From the NCBI RefSeq assembly GCF_050943825.1, contig NZ_JBMNPX010000003.1:1-64000 (forward strand): a stretch of 64,000 nucleotides of DNA. The letters are read 5' to 3'. This stretch comes from Pseudoflavonifractor sp050943825 (GTDB lineage Bacteria; Bacillota; Clostridia; Oscillospirales; Oscillospiraceae). The notes beneath the pieces were generated by a model, which was given only the letters and a program-made list of their open reading frames with translations, made no database searches and was not told the origin of the DNA. The first letter of the stretch is position 1, and every line of letters begins with the position of its first letter. Made by a program: the position numbers and the translations under genes. Below, one piece after another: positions 17,118 through 26,291 of this stretch.

Positions 17118-18359
17118 ATGATGAAAAACGTCCGCTGTGCCAAATGCGTCCGCTGCGGCAGGGAGTACGAGGCCGTGCCCGGCCTGACCACCTGCGAGTG
17201 CGGCGGAATTCTGGATATTGAGTACAATTACGACTATATTCGCTCGGTTTTCTCCCCAAATTCCCTGGCTGACTGCACCGATTGGTCCATGTGGCGGTAC
17301 CGTCCGTTTCTGCCCGTGGAGCCCGACTCTCCCCCGCCGCCCCTGCGGGTGGGCTGGTCCCCCCTGTACCGGGCCGACCGTCTGGCGCAAGCAATTGGCC
17401 TTTACAGGCTTTTCCTCAAAGACGACGGTCTCAACCCCACCGCCTCTCTGAAGGACCGGGCCTCGGCCATGGCAGTGGTCAAGGCCCGTGAGGCGGGGGC
17501 GGACACCATCGCCTGCTCCTCCACCGGCAACGCCGCCTCCTCCCTGGCGGGGAACGCGGCGGCGGCTGGCCTGGTCAGCTACATCTTTGTCCCCTCCCGT
17601 GCCCCCAGAGGCAAGGTGGCCCAGCTGCAAATCTTTGGGGCCACCGTTATCAGTGTGGACGGCAGCTATGAGGACACCTTTGCCCTGTCCAAGGCCGCCA
17701 TTGAGCGCTGGGGCTGGTATAACCGCAACGCCGCCATCAACCCCTACCTGTCCGAGGGCAAAAAGACGGTGACTTTGGAAATTATGGAGCAGCTCCACTG
17801 GCAGGTGCCCGACTATGTGGCCCTGTCCGTGGGGGACGGCTGCACCATCGCCGGCGCGTGGAAGGGCTTGAAGGACCTGTATGCCGCCGGATTCATCGAC
17901 CGTCTGCCCAAGCTTATCTCGGTTCAGGCCGAGGGCTGCTGCCCCCTGAACCGCTCCCTCCAGACCGGGGAGCCCTGGCAGCCCATGGAGGAGAACACCC
18001 TGGCCGACTCCATCGCCGTGGGCGTACCCCGCAACGCGGACAAAGCTCTGGCCGCCGTAAGAGAGAGCGGCGGCGTGGCGGTCAACGTGTCCGACGAGGA
18101 GATTCTGGCCGCCATGCGGCTCATCGGCCGCACCTGCGGCGTGTTTGGCGAGCCCGCCGGGGTCACCGGCACGGCGGGCGTGAAAAAGGCGGTGGAGCTG
18201 GGGCTCATCGACCCGGCGTCCACGGTGATCAGCGTGGTCACCGGCAACGGCCTGAAGGACGCGGCCAACGGTATCAAGGCCGCCGGTGAGCCCATGGTGG
18301 TGAAGCCGGACATGGCCGACCTGCTGTCCGCCTTTGAGGCGCGGAATATCCATCCCTGA
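17118..18359 (+). CDS. Threonine synthase-like PLP enzyme with N-terminal zinc ribbon
   Basis: This 413-residue PLP fold-type II enzyme has an N-terminal CxxC...CxC ribbon (CAKCVRCGREYEAVPG, then CECGG) as in many archaeal-type threonine synthases. The PLP lysine is in NPTASLKDRASA near residue 115. The motif SSTGNAASSLAG follows, and the phosphate loop is SVGDGCTIAGAW. Threonine synthase is the sequence family. Its position between another PLP enzyme and a dihydropyrimidinase argues for beta-elimination on a diamino or ureido acid instead. AAAGGAG precedes ATG 17118. It lies immediately downstream of repeat copy A. Confidence 0.75.
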   Translation: MMKNVRCAKCVRCGREYEAVPGLTTCECGGILDIEYNYDYIRSVFSPNSLADCTDWSMWRYRPFLPVEPDSPPPPLRVGWSPLYRADRLAQAIGLYRLFLKDDGLNPTASLKDRASAMAVVKAREAGADTIACSSTGNAASSLAGNAAAAGLVSYIFVPSRAPRGKVAQLQIFGATVISVDGSYEDTFALSKAAIERWGWYNRNAAINPYLSEGKKTVTLEIMEQLHWQVPDYVALSVGDGCTIAGAWKGLKDLYAAGFIDRLPKLISVQAEGCCPLNRSLQTGEPWQPMEENTLADSIAVGVPRNADKALAAVRESGGVAVNVSDEEILAAMRLIGRTCGVFGEPAGVTGTAGVKKAVELGLIDPASTVISVVTGNGLKDAANGIKAAGEPMVVKPDMADLLSAFEARNIHP

Positions 18360-18402
18360 ACCTAAGAGATACACCGCCATGCGGCGGAACGGAGGTTTTA
18401 TT

Positions 18403-19797
18403 ATGTCTGAGCGTACATCTACCCTCATCCGTGGGGGCACCCTCATCCTGCCCCAGGGTCCCGTGGCCGCCGACCTGCGGATTGACGGGGACAAAATCAC
18501 CGCCATCGGCCCCAACCTGCCCTCTGAGGGCTGCAAGGTCATCGAGGCGGCGGGCAAGCTGGTGTTCCCCGGTTTTATCGACACCCACACCCACTTTGAG
18601 ATGAACAAGGGCCTGCCCAACGAGACGGCGGACGACTGGGTGTCCGGCACCAGAGCGGCTCTGGCGGGCGGCACCACCTGCGTGCTGGACTTTGCCGAGT
18701 CCCAGCGGGGCTGCTCCCTGGCCTCCGCCCTGGAGACCTGGCACGGACGTGCCGACGGCCGGGCCTCCTGCCACTACGGCTTCCACATGACCATCAAGGA
18801 CTGGGACCCCCGCATCAAGGCCGAGCTGGCCGACATGACCGCCGAGGGCGTCACCTCTTACAAGATCTACCTGGCCTACGACAACCTGCGCATCACCGAC
18901 GGCCAGGCTCTGGAGGTGGTGGAGGCGGTGGCCCGAGAGGGCGGCATCGTGGGCTGTCACTGCGAAAACGGCGACATGGTCACCGAGGGCATCCGTGCCC
19001 AGCGGGCGGCCGGGCACCTGACCCCGGCGGCTCATCCCATGTCCCGTCCGCCGGTGGTGGAAGCCGAGGCAGTGAACCGGTGGCTGGCCCTGTCCGAGAT
19101 GGCGGGCTACCCGGTGAACGTGGTGCACCTGTCCACCCTGCGGGGTCTGGAGGTCATCCGGGCCGCCCGTGCACGGGGTCAGAAGTGCTATGTGGAGAGC
19201 TGCCCCCAATACTTCCTGTTGAATGAGGATAAATATCTACTGCCCGGATTCGAAAGTGCCAAGTTTGTGCTGTCTCCGCCCCTTCGGAAGGAGGAGGACT
19301 GCGCCGCTCTGTGGCAGGCTCTGGCCGCCGGTGAGATTGACACCATGGGCACCGACCACTGCTCTTTCAACTTCAACGGCGTGAAAACGCTGGGCCGTGA
19401 GGACTTCTCCAAGATTCCCAACGGCATGCCCGGTGTGGAGCACCGTCCCGCCCTCATGTACACTGCCGGCGTGGCCACCGGCCGCATCACCGCCGCCGAC
19501 ATGGCCCGGCTGCTCTCCGAGCAGCCCGCCAAGCTCTTCGGCATGTACCCTCAGAAGGGCGTGCTGGCGGTGGGCAGCGACGCCGACCTGGTCATCTGGA
19601 ACCCGGAGGCCCGGTGGACCATCACCGCCGCCGAGCAGAACCAGAAGGTGGACTACACCCCCTACGAGGGCTTTGAGGCCGTGGGCCGTCCCGAGACTGT
19701 GTTCCTCTCCGGCCAGGTGGCGGCGGAGAACGGCAAGGTGGTGCTGGAGAAGGCGGGACAGTTTGTCCACAGAGGGAGCTCTCAGCTGTGGAGATAA
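18403..19797 (+). CDS. hyuA: Dihydropyrimidinase/hydantoinase family amidohydrolase
   Basis: This 464-residue cyclic amidohydrolase should open a hydantoin- or dihydropyrimidine-like ring. Metal ligands are visible in DTHTHFE (near 60), the carboxylated lysine of TSYKIYLAYD (near 155), GCHCENG, VVHLST and the aspartate of GTDHCSF. The length matches the family. HyuA is part of the anaerobic urate/purine cluster with YgeW. GGAGG lies before ATG 18403. The stop overlaps the start of the next gene. Confidence 0.88.
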   Translation: MSERTSTLIRGGTLILPQGPVAADLRIDGDKITAIGPNLPSEGCKVIEAAGKLVFPGFIDTHTHFEMNKGLPNETADDWVSGTRAALAGGTTCVLDFAESQRGCSLASALETWHGRADGRASCHYGFHMTIKDWDPRIKAELADMTAEGVTSYKIYLAYDNLRITDGQALEVVEAVAREGGIVGCHCENGDMVTEGIRAQRAAGHLTPAAHPMSRPPVVEAEAVNRWLALSEMAGYPVNVVHLSTLRGLEVIRAARARGQKCYVESCPQYFLLNEDKYLLPGFESAKFVLSPPLRKEEDCAALWQALAAGEIDTMGTDHCSFNFNGVKTLGREDFSKIPNGMPGVEHRPALMYTAGVATGRITAADMARLLSEQPAKLFGMYPQKGVLAVGSDADLVIWNPEARWTITAAEQNQKVDYTPYEGFEAVGRPETVFLSGQVAAENGKVVLEKAGQFVHRGSSQLWR

Positions 19798-20366
19798 AGG
19801 TCGCCCTTGTGCTCATGGCCTCAGGGGCCGGGCGGCGTTTCGGGGCCAACAAGCTGCTCCAGACCGTAGACGGCCTGCCCCTGGTGCGCCGGGTGATGGC
19901 CGCCTGTCCGCCTGAGCTGTTCACCCCGCCCCTGGTGGTGAGCCGCTACCCGGAAATCCTCTCCCTGGCGGAGGAGTTGGGATACACCCCCATCTTCAAC
20001 AGCGGCGCGGATGAGGGCATTTCGGCCACCGTCCGGCTGGGCACTGCCGCGGCCCAGACAGCGGGCGCCGACGGGGCGCTGTTCGCCGTTGCCGACCAGC
20101 CCTGGCTCACCCGGGCAAGTGTGGAGCGGGTAATAGCCGCCTTTGCTTCCCACCCGGACACCATCCCGGCCCTGAGCTGGCAGGGGAAAAAGGGCAATCC
20201 CTGCCTCTTTCCCAGGAAATTGTTCCCGGAGCTGTCCGCCCTCACCGGGGACACCGGCGGCGGCGCGGTGATTAAAGCCCATCGGGACCGGCTGCGGCTG
20301 GTGGAGGCTCACTCCCCCGCCGAGCTGCTGGACGTGGACACCCCCGCCGACCTGGGGCAGAACTGA
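19788..20366 (+). CDS. mocA: MocA/YgfJ-like molybdenum cofactor cytidylyltransferase
   Basis: This 192-residue nucleotidyltransferase (MobA-like NTP_transf_3) probably adds CMP to molybdopterin for a molybdenum hydroxylase. The nucleotide loop is LMASGAGRRFGANKL (residues 9-23). VADQPWLT supplies the metal-binding aspartate, and GKKGNPCLFP is the typical MocA-type substrate segment. The start is GTG 19788, inside the end of hyuA, with AGGGAG upstream, so translation is coupled. Its presence implies a molybdenum hydroxylase elsewhere in the genome. Confidence 0.85.
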   Translation: MEIKVALVLMASGAGRRFGANKLLQTVDGLPLVRRVMAACPPELFTPPLVVSRYPEILSLAEELGYTPIFNSGADEGISATVRLGTAAAQTAGADGALFAVADQPWLTRASVERVIAAFASHPDTIPALSWQGKKGNPCLFPRKLFPELSALTGDTGGGAVIKAHRDRLRLVEAHSPAELLDVDTPADLGQN

Positions 20367-20397
20367 ATTTTTCAACATTTTTTACTCCATATGTGGA

Positions 20398-20431
20398 AAC
20401 GGGCCCCGGAGCAGCTGCTCCGGGGCCCGTT
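20398..20431. terminator. Perfectly palindromic bidirectional terminator
   Basis: A 34-bp perfect palindrome with the CCCCGGAGCA core separates the convergent mocA and EamA genes. A short T tail follows on each strand. Confidence 0.7.
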
Positions 20432-20440
20432 GGCTTTCTC

Positions 20441-20854
20441 TCAGAGAACCATAATCAGGGTGCCCGCTCCAATGAGGAGGCAGCCCAGCAGGGATTTGAC
20501 GGTCAGCTTTTCGTGGAGAAAGGCGAAGGCAAAGAGGATGGTAATGACCACGCTCAGCTTGTCGATGGGCACCACCTTGGCGGCCTCCCCGATCTGAAGG
20601 GCCCGGTAGTAGCACAGCCAGGAGGCGCCGGTGGCCAGGCCGGAGAGGATGAGAAAAATCCAGCTCCGGCGGCTGATGGACACCACGCCCCCCTGGGTGT
20701 TGGTGAGGAACACCATGCCCCAGGCCATGGCCAGCACCACAACGGTGCGGATGGCGGTAGCCAGGTTGGAGTTGACGCCTTCAATGCCCACCTTGGCCAG
20801 GATGGAGGTCAAAGCGGCAAAGACCGCCGACAGCAGCGCAAACACGAACCACAT
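20441..20854 (-). CDS. EamA/DMT family small transporter
   Basis: This is a 137-residue membrane protein with a single EamA domain of about five helices (MWFVFALLSAVFAALTSILA at the start, LLGCLLIGAGTLIMVL at the end). The EKLTVKSLLG segment is typical of the drug/metabolite superfamily. Half-size members work as dimers. I chose the ATG at 20854 because a GGGGGA site precedes it and the first helix begins at once. It follows the GH13 gene across a hairpin. The substrate is unknown. Confidence 0.82.
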   Translation of the reverse strand: MWFVFALLSAVFAALTSILAKVGIEGVNSNLATAIRTVVVLAMAWGMVFLTNTQGGVVSISRRSWIFLILSGLATGASWLCYYRALQIGEAAKVVPIDKLSVVITILFAFAFLHEKLTVKSLLGCLLIGAGTLIMVL

Positions 20855-20923
20855 AAAAATCCCCCGTTTCGCCGCATCACGCGGCACAGATTGATGATGT
20901 ATCCCTGTCCTGCGGGCAGGCGG

Positions 20924-20953
20924 AAGGCCCCGGAGCATCTGCTCCGGGGCCTT
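20924..20953. terminator. Hairpin between the GH13 and EamA genes
   Basis: The stem AAGGCCCCGGAGCA pairs with its complement around TCT. The T run is on the plus strand, although both flanking genes are on the minus strand, so in the direction of transcription it may only attenuate. Confidence 0.5.
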
Positions 20954-20966
20954 TTTCGTGTCTTTT

Positions 20967-22280
20967 TTATCCCTCCAGCCGCCAGAGGAAGGCGGTGCGG
21001 GCGGGGAGAAGCTGGTTCTCGCCCAGGGTGAGCTTCTCGCCGGTCTCCAAATTGGTGGCCGGGCCGGAATAGCCTCCCAGCCGGGCGGTGTAGTCGGCAT
21101 CGTCCAGGTTGACGGCGCAGAGCACCCGCTCGCCCTCGTACTGCCGCAGGAACACCAGCTGCCGGTTGGTGATGACCACGGTCTGGTAGCCGCCGCCGTT
21201 GAGGGCCTTGCTGCCCCCGCGGGCCCTGATGAGCCCGGCGATGCGGTCGGTGAGGTCGTTCCACTCCGGCTTCTCCAGGGCAGGACGGAGTGCGCTGTCG
21301 TCCCCCCTGCCCTTGGCCCCCTGGATGCCCCACTCGCTGCCGTAGTACAGGCAGGGCACGCCGGGCATGGCGAAGAGGATGGCGTAGCACAGGGGCATAT
21401 CGTCGCTGCGGTGCAGGTTGCTGGCCAGACGGTTCACGTCGTGGTTGTCCGCGAAGGAGAACAGGTGGCAGCCCCGGTAGAGGGTGTACTGCCCGTCGGA
21501 GAACAGCCGGTTGAGGGAGTGGTTGATCTCAAACAGGTTCTTGTCGTTGAAGCTGGACCACAGGCCCTTGAAGCACTCGTAGTTGGTGCAGGAGTGGAGC
21601 AGGCCGTCGCCCATGATGCGGCGGTAGTCGCCGCCCAGAATCTCGCCGTAGAGGAAGAAGTCGCTCTTGAGGCTGTCGCAGAAGGAGCGCAGGCGGCCCA
21701 GGAAGTCCTGGGACAGCAGGTAGGCCACGTCCAGCCGCAGGCCGTCCACGCCGAACTCCTCCACCCACTGGCGGATGCAGGAGAACAGGTAATCCACCAC
21801 CTGGGGGTTGGACAGGTTCAGCTTCACCAGCTCATAGTGTCCCTCCCAGCCCTCGTACCACAGGCCGTCGTTGTAGTTGCTGTTGCCCCCGAAGTTGATG
21901 TGGAACCAGTCCTTGTAGGGGCTGCCCTCCCGGTTCCGCAGCACGTCCTGGAAGGCCCAGAAGCCCCGGCCCACGTGGTGGAACACGCCGTCCAGCACCA
22001 CCTTCATGCCCCGGCGGTGCAGGTCGTCGCACACGTCCTTGAAGTCCTGGTTGGTGCCCAGGCGGCAGTCCACGGTGAGGAAATCCCGGGTGTCGTACCC
22101 GTGCCGGTCGGACTGGAACACCGGGTTGAACACCACGGCCCCCACGCCCAGCTTTTCCAGGTGGTCCCCCCAGTCCAGCACACGCCGGATGCGGGGAACG
22201 GTGACGCCGTCGTTTTCCATGGGCGCGCCGCACATGCCCAGGGGGTAGATCTGATAAAAGGTCCGCTCATATGCCCACAT
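20967..22280 (-). CDS. GH13 alpha-amylase family glycosidase
   Basis: This is a 437-residue cytoplasmic (no signal peptide) alpha-glucan enzyme. The four GH13 regions are visible: DGVFHHVG, GLRLDVAY (nucleophile Asp), LYGEILGG (acid Glu) and FADNHD. Such proteins are usually maltodextrin glucosidases or neopullulanases. It has the minimal A domain with a short C-terminal beta domain. Its place at the end of a molybdenum-hydroxylase maturation operon is unexpected. Confidence 0.88.
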   Translation of the reverse strand: MWAYERTFYQIYPLGMCGAPMENDGVTVPRIRRVLDWGDHLEKLGVGAVVFNPVFQSDRHGYDTRDFLTVDCRLGTNQDFKDVCDDLHRRGMKVVLDGVFHHVGRGFWAFQDVLRNREGSPYKDWFHINFGGNSNYNDGLWYEGWEGHYELVKLNLSNPQVVDYLFSCIRQWVEEFGVDGLRLDVAYLLSQDFLGRLRSFCDSLKSDFFLYGEILGGDYRRIMGDGLLHSCTNYECFKGLWSSFNDKNLFEINHSLNRLFSDGQYTLYRGCHLFSFADNHDVNRLASNLHRSDDMPLCYAILFAMPGVPCLYYGSEWGIQGAKGRGDDSALRPALEKPEWNDLTDRIAGLIRARGGSKALNGGGYQTVVITNRQLVFLRQYEGERVLCAVNLDDADYTARLGGYSGPATNLETGEKLTLGENQLLPARTAFLWRLEG

Positions 22281-22319
22281 ATACTTGCCTTCCTCCTCTG
22301 AGGTCTGGATTTTTGGAGC

Positions 22320-23897
22320 TTAGAACAGTTTGACGGTATAGGTGATGGTTCCGGTGCCGCCGCTCTTGAGCTGGAGGCCGGAGATGGTCACGGTGAGAGG
22401 TACGCCGGCGCGGTACTCCAGACCGGCGGGCCGGAAGATGACCGCCGGTGCACCGCCATAGCCGCTGCCATCCAGAAGGACAAAGTCGGCGGTGGTGTCC
22501 ACCTGGCTGGAGGCCTGCCCGGTCCAGGTGTGGCCGCTGCCGTCCGTGACGGTGACGGTCAGGCCCTCCCGGTTGGGCACATACACGTCGGTGCTCAGGG
22601 AGCAGCTCCAGGCCAGGTTCTTATTGAACAGCTCCATGGGGAACACACCCTCGGAGGGCCAGGTCACATAGTCCGGCCCGTTCCACTCCACATAGGTGCC
22701 GCTGGTCACCTGGGTAAGGGCACGCCGCTCCGCATAGCCCATGCCTACGGTGGTCAGGGTGGGGTCCAGCAGCCAGCGGCGGTGGCCCAGCCGGGTGATG
22801 TTGGAGGGGTCGGAGTCGTCGGCACAGTCCAGGTTGAAGTCCGCCAGGCTGCCGTACCCCGAGCCGATGTTGCTGGTGGAGGTGGCCGCATAGCCCTGCT
22901 TGTACAGGTCGTCGGCCATACCGGCGGGCTGGCTGGGGTAGTGGCTGAACTCACCGGCTGCCAGCAGCATGGCGCCCACCTGGGCGTTCTGGTTCTTCTC
23001 CTCGCTCATGGTCACCGCCTCCAGACCGGCCACGGCCCGGATATAGTTGAGCGCGTTGAGGCCGTCCTGAAGGAAGGCGTCGTTGAGCTTGCCGGCGCTG
23101 TAGGGCGCGGAGACCGAGGGCGCCTGGGCATAGGGCTCGCCCGGGTTGCCGAAGGTGGCCCGCAGCTCATTGAGCCGGGCAATCTTGGCCTGCTCGGCGG
23201 CGGTGAAGTTCTGCTCCTTCAGAATGCCGTCGCCCAGGTCCAGGCTCCGCAGGGCCAGAATCATGGCCTGCTCACGGGAGGTCTGGGCGGTGAGGGCCAG
23301 GCTGCCGTTGTCGCCGCCCTGCATTAGGCCGGCGCCCACAATGTCCACCACGCCGTCTCTGGCCCAGTCGGGCACAACGCCCTCCGCGCCCGAGTCCAGC
23401 CGCTCTTCCACGCCGGACACGGTCTGGGGCAGGTCAACGCCGCACTTCTCCATCACCCGGCTGAGCAGGGTGCAGATCTCCATGCGGGTGATGGTGCGAC
23501 CGGGGGCGAACTCGGTGGCGGACACGCCGTTCATCAGCCCCATGTTCCAGGCCGCCTTCACATAGTACCTGTTGACAGCGCTGTTTATGTCGGTAAAGGG
23601 AGCCTCCGGAATATTGGGATCGTACAGGTCCACGGGCAGACCCAGCTTCTGTGCCAGGGTGACGGCCAGAACAGCAAACTCCTCACGGGTGATGTCCCCC
23701 TGCAGCTCAGAACTGAAGTAGTAAGGGATGAGCAGGCCCTCGGCCTCTGCCCGCTCCACATCGGCGGCCGCCCAGCCGGAGGGCTGGGAGAACCAGCTGT
23801 CCAGGGCTCTGGCGGGCGCTGCGCCCGCCAGACCGGCCGCCAGGCTCAGGGTGAGCGCCCCGGCCACAATCCGCGTTCCAATTTTTCCCCGTTTCAT
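22320..23897 (-). CDS. Secreted SLH and CAP/SCP domain protein
   Basis: This is a 525-residue exported protein. The signal peptide ends near AAPARA. Residues about 30-240 hold S-layer-homology-type repeats (ITREEFAVLAVTLAQKLG, TRMEICTLLSRVMEKCG). A CAP/SCP domain follows (about 275-400: GLNALNYIRAVAGL, SHYPSQ, RLGHRRWLLDP), then a beta-rich C-terminus. It is probably anchored to the cell wall by its SLH region. ATG 23897 has GGGAGG upstream. It sits 25 bases after the XdhC-like gene. CAP domains in Firmicutes are often of unknown function. Confidence 0.85.
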   Translation of the reverse strand: MKRGKIGTRIVAGALTLSLAAGLAGAAPARALDSWFSQPSGWAAADVERAEAEGLLIPYYFSSELQGDITREEFAVLAVTLAQKLGLPVDLYDPNIPEAPFTDINSAVNRYYVKAAWNMGLMNGVSATEFAPGRTITRMEICTLLSRVMEKCGVDLPQTVSGVEERLDSGAEGVVPDWARDGVVDIVGAGLMQGGDNGSLALTAQTSREQAMILALRSLDLGDGILKEQNFTAAEQAKIARLNELRATFGNPGEPYAQAPSVSAPYSAGKLNDAFLQDGLNALNYIRAVAGLEAVTMSEEKNQNAQVGAMLLAAGEFSHYPSQPAGMADDLYKQGYAATSTSNIGSGYGSLADFNLDCADDSDPSNITRLGHRRWLLDPTLTTVGMGYAERRALTQVTSGTYVEWNGPDYVTWPSEGVFPMELFNKNLAWSCSLSTDVYVPNREGLTVTVTDGSGHTWTGQASSQVDTTADFVLLDGSGYGGAPAVIFRPAGLEYRAGVPLTVTISGLQLKSGGTGTITYTVKLF

Positions 23898-23922
23898 TCT
23901 CGGTTTCCTCCCTTTTTCCTGT

Positions 23923-24678
23923 TCAGCGGCGGAGGGCGAACTCCACCTCAATGATTCCGCCGCACACCATGCCCAGGTCGGCGGCGTTGGGCGACAGGTC
24001 ATAGACCTGCCGGACGGGGATATCCTCTCCGTTCCACAGCTTCAGGGCGTCCTGCCGGGCCTTGTGCTCGGCGGCGCCGCCGCCCACGGTGCCCAGGATG
24101 GACCCGTCGGGCCGCACCAGCATCCAGGTGCCCTCCCCTCTGGGGGCGGAGCCCTTCTTGCTGACGATGGTCACCAGCACGCCGGGCTCCTCACCGGGAG
24201 GCGGGGGCGGCATGGAGCCGATGCGGGCCCGCTCGGCCACCAGCTCGGCGGCGATGGACACCGCCACCTCAGCGGGGCTCTGGCCGCCCAGCTTGATGCC
24301 GATGGGAGAGTGGACGCCGTCCAGCTGCTCCTGGGGGAAGCCCTCAGCCAGGAGGCTCTTCATCACGGCCGCCACCTTGCCCTTGCTGCCGATCATGCCC
24401 GCGTAGGCGTACTTGCCCCGCAGCACGTGGGCCAGGCAGTCCCGGTCAAAGGCGTGGCCCCGGGTGACGATGACATAGTAGTCGTCGGCACGGCTGCCCA
24501 GCTGGTCCAGGGCCTGTTCAAAGCCCATGCACAGCACCTGGCTCACCATGGGGAACCGCTCCTTGTTGGCGAATTCCTCCCGGTCATCGATGACGGTGAT
24601 ATCAAAGTCCAGAATAGAGGCCATGTGGGCCAGGGCCAGCGACACGTGGCCGCCGCCGCAGATAATCAGTCGTTCCAT
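23923..24678 (-). CDS. XdhC/CoxI family maturation protein with reversed domain order
   Basis: This 251-residue protein is predicted to help insert or modify the molybdenum cofactor of a hydroxylase. The Rossmann domain that normally forms the C-terminus of XdhC comes first (IICGGGHVSLALA at 5-17, VTRGHAFDRD, MIGSKGK, HSPIGI). The CoxI domain that is normally N-terminal comes second (IVSKKGSAPRGEG, LGTVGGGAAEH). It overlaps yqeB by 13 bases, which indicates coupled translation. Confidence 0.85.
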   Translation of the reverse strand: MERLIICGGGHVSLALAHMASILDFDITVIDDREEFANKERFPMVSQVLCMGFEQALDQLGSRADDYYVIVTRGHAFDRDCLAHVLRGKYAYAGMIGSKGKVAAVMKSLLAEGFPQEQLDGVHSPIGIKLGGQSPAEVAVSIAAELVAERARIGSMPPPPPGEEPGVLVTIVSKKGSAPRGEGTWMLVRPDGSILGTVGGGAAEHKARQDALKLWNGEDIPVRQVYDLSPNAADLGMVCGGIIEVEFALRR

Positions 24679-25472
24679 AGTCCCTTCTCCTTTCCGAAGT
24701 AAAGCAGTCCCTCCAGCACGCCGCCGCCGATGGCCCGGGCCTTGTCGGACACGGTGAAGCAGTGGCGCACCTCGCAGCGGGGGTCAATATCCCCCGACTT
24801 CATGCCCTTGCACACCTTCAGCCCGGCGGGGAGCATGCCCCGCACCACGCCGGTAATGAGGGCGTACACCGGCTGACCGTCCACCCTGGCCACCAGGTCG
24901 CCCTTCTGCACCTGGTCGCCGATGGCGGCCACAGGCTCAAAGGTGCCGTCGGCACAGGCGCGGATGATGCGCTCGGTGGTGTAGCCGCCGATGTTGCCCG
25001 GCACGCCGGTGTTGGGCACGGCGGAGCCGTCGGTGATGAGGCGGCCCAGGTCGTGGCCCCGCTGGGTCTCAATGACGCCGTGGCAGTCCACCCCGGCGGT
25101 GAAGCCAGGTCCCAGGGCCAGCACCACGGGGGCGTCGGTGATGGCGGTGCCCAGGTTCTTCTTGGCCAGGATGGCGTCCACCACCGCGAAGAAGTCCAGC
25201 TCCTTGAGAATTTTGGCCTCCGGGTCGTTGAGGACGGGGATTTCCCCCTTCTCCAGGGCGGCCAGGGCCTCCACGCCGCTGTACACCCGCCGGGCGGTGA
25301 TGCCCTCCACGGTACAGACGCCGTCGTACATGCACTGGCAGAAGGCCACCGTGCGCCGCACCGCAGTGGGCTGCTCGATGTCGGTCATCACCAGGGGGAA
25401 GCCCGCCCGGTACAGCCGTACCGCAGTGCCGGTGGCCAGGTCGCCGGCGCCCTTGATCAAAATCCGTTTCAC
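24666..25472 (-). CDS. yqeB: YqeB, selenium-dependent molybdenum hydroxylase maturation protein
   Basis: This 268-residue protein matches the EF2563/YqeB family found only beside selenium-dependent molybdenum hydroxylases. It begins with a Rossmann-type loop (IKGAGDLATGTAVRL), includes GPGFTAGVDC and ends in a small beta domain (GDLVARVDGQPVYA). The exact reaction is unknown. Its neighbours yqeC and xdhC give it context. The hydroxylase structural gene is absent from the window. Confidence 0.88.
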   Translation of the reverse strand: MKRILIKGAGDLATGTAVRLYRAGFPLVMTDIEQPTAVRRTVAFCQCMYDGVCTVEGITARRVYSGVEALAALEKGEIPVLNDPEAKILKELDFFAVVDAILAKKNLGTAITDAPVVLALGPGFTAGVDCHGVIETQRGHDLGRLITDGSAVPNTGVPGNIGGYTTERIIRACADGTFEPVAAIGDQVQKGDLVARVDGQPVYALITGVVRGMLPAGLKVCKGMKSGDIDPRCEVRHCFTVSDKARAIGGGVLEGLLYFGKEKGLWND

Positions 25473-25525
25473 TGTCTTTCCACTCCTTTTTACCCCAAAA
25501 CGCCGGGGTTCAGTCTGTTTTCAGC

Positions 25526-26248
25526 TTATTTAAACCAGCTCAGGCCGCCCTGCTCCTCCGGAGGATAGGCGGTGATGACGGCGGGAATGTCCCGCTGCTC
25601 CAGCAGGGCGGCAATTTCCTCCGCGCCCTTAATACGCTCGTCGGTGTCGGCCTTGTTGAGCACGCAGCGGAAGGCCATGGCCTCCTCCACGCTCTTCCGG
25701 CTGCCCCGGGGGCTGGACAGGATGGCCGCCACGTCGGCGGGGGTAATCACATGGTCCATGCCGCACTCCAGCAGGGCGCACACCCGCTCGGGCCGGTGGC
25801 AGATGTCCTCCACCGTCCGGCCCAGGCAGTCCATGCCCGACAGGGCCACAACCGCTTGGGTCTGGGCGGGAATCACCGGCTCATGGTCCGCCGGCACCTT
25901 CAGGGGCCGCACCCGGGCGCCGTCGGCCTCGGCCAGCACGATATCCGCCGCTGCCGCGCAGGCGGCCACGTCGCCGCCGGTCATCTTGCCCCTCTGGTCC
26001 AGGGCGCCCACGGTGAGGATGCCGTGCTGCTCCACCAGCCCCCGCAGGGCCGCCGGGTCGGTCTCGTGGGTCATAAAGAGGGCGGGGTGGGGCAGAATGT
26101 GGGTGGTGGTGGTCACAATCACCGTCTTTCCCGCCTCCCGGGCCTCCCGGGCCAGGGCGTACATGGTGGTGGTCTTTCCGCCGCCGCCCACCAGGGCGAT
26201 GACCCGGTGGCGGTCCATGTCCAGCCCCAGTTTATCCCAAAGTCTCAT
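25526..26248 (-). CDS. yqeC: YqeC, selenium-dependent hydroxylase accessory protein
   Basis: This is a 240-residue P-loop protein with Walker A ALVGGGGKTTTMYAL near residue 17 and the segment TTTTHILPHP. ADIVLAEADGARVRPLK is characteristic of YqeC. It heads the leftward operon yqeC-yqeB-xdhC-SLH/CAP-GH13. The ATG at 26248 follows AAGGAG; a longer frame of 12 extra residues exists. Confidence 0.87.
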   Translation of the reverse strand: MRLWDKLGLDMDRHRVIALVGGGGKTTTMYALAREAREAGKTVIVTTTTHILPHPALFMTHETDPAALRGLVEQHGILTVGALDQRGKMTGGDVAACAAAADIVLAEADGARVRPLKVPADHEPVIPAQTQAVVALSGMDCLGRTVEDICHRPERVCALLECGMDHVITPADVAAILSSPRGSRKSVEEAMAFRCVLNKADTDERIKGAEEIAALLEQRDIPAVITAYPPEEQGGLSWFK

Positions 26249-26291
26249 ATGTCTGTTTTTCTCCTTCCGGCCCGGCAGCCGCACCGCCGGG

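Noticed and set aside
24666..26248. Selenocysteine in the selenium-linked genes
   Set aside because: yqeB and yqeC encode no in-frame UGA with a SECIS-like stem. The selenium in these hydroxylases is a labile cofactor and does not require one.
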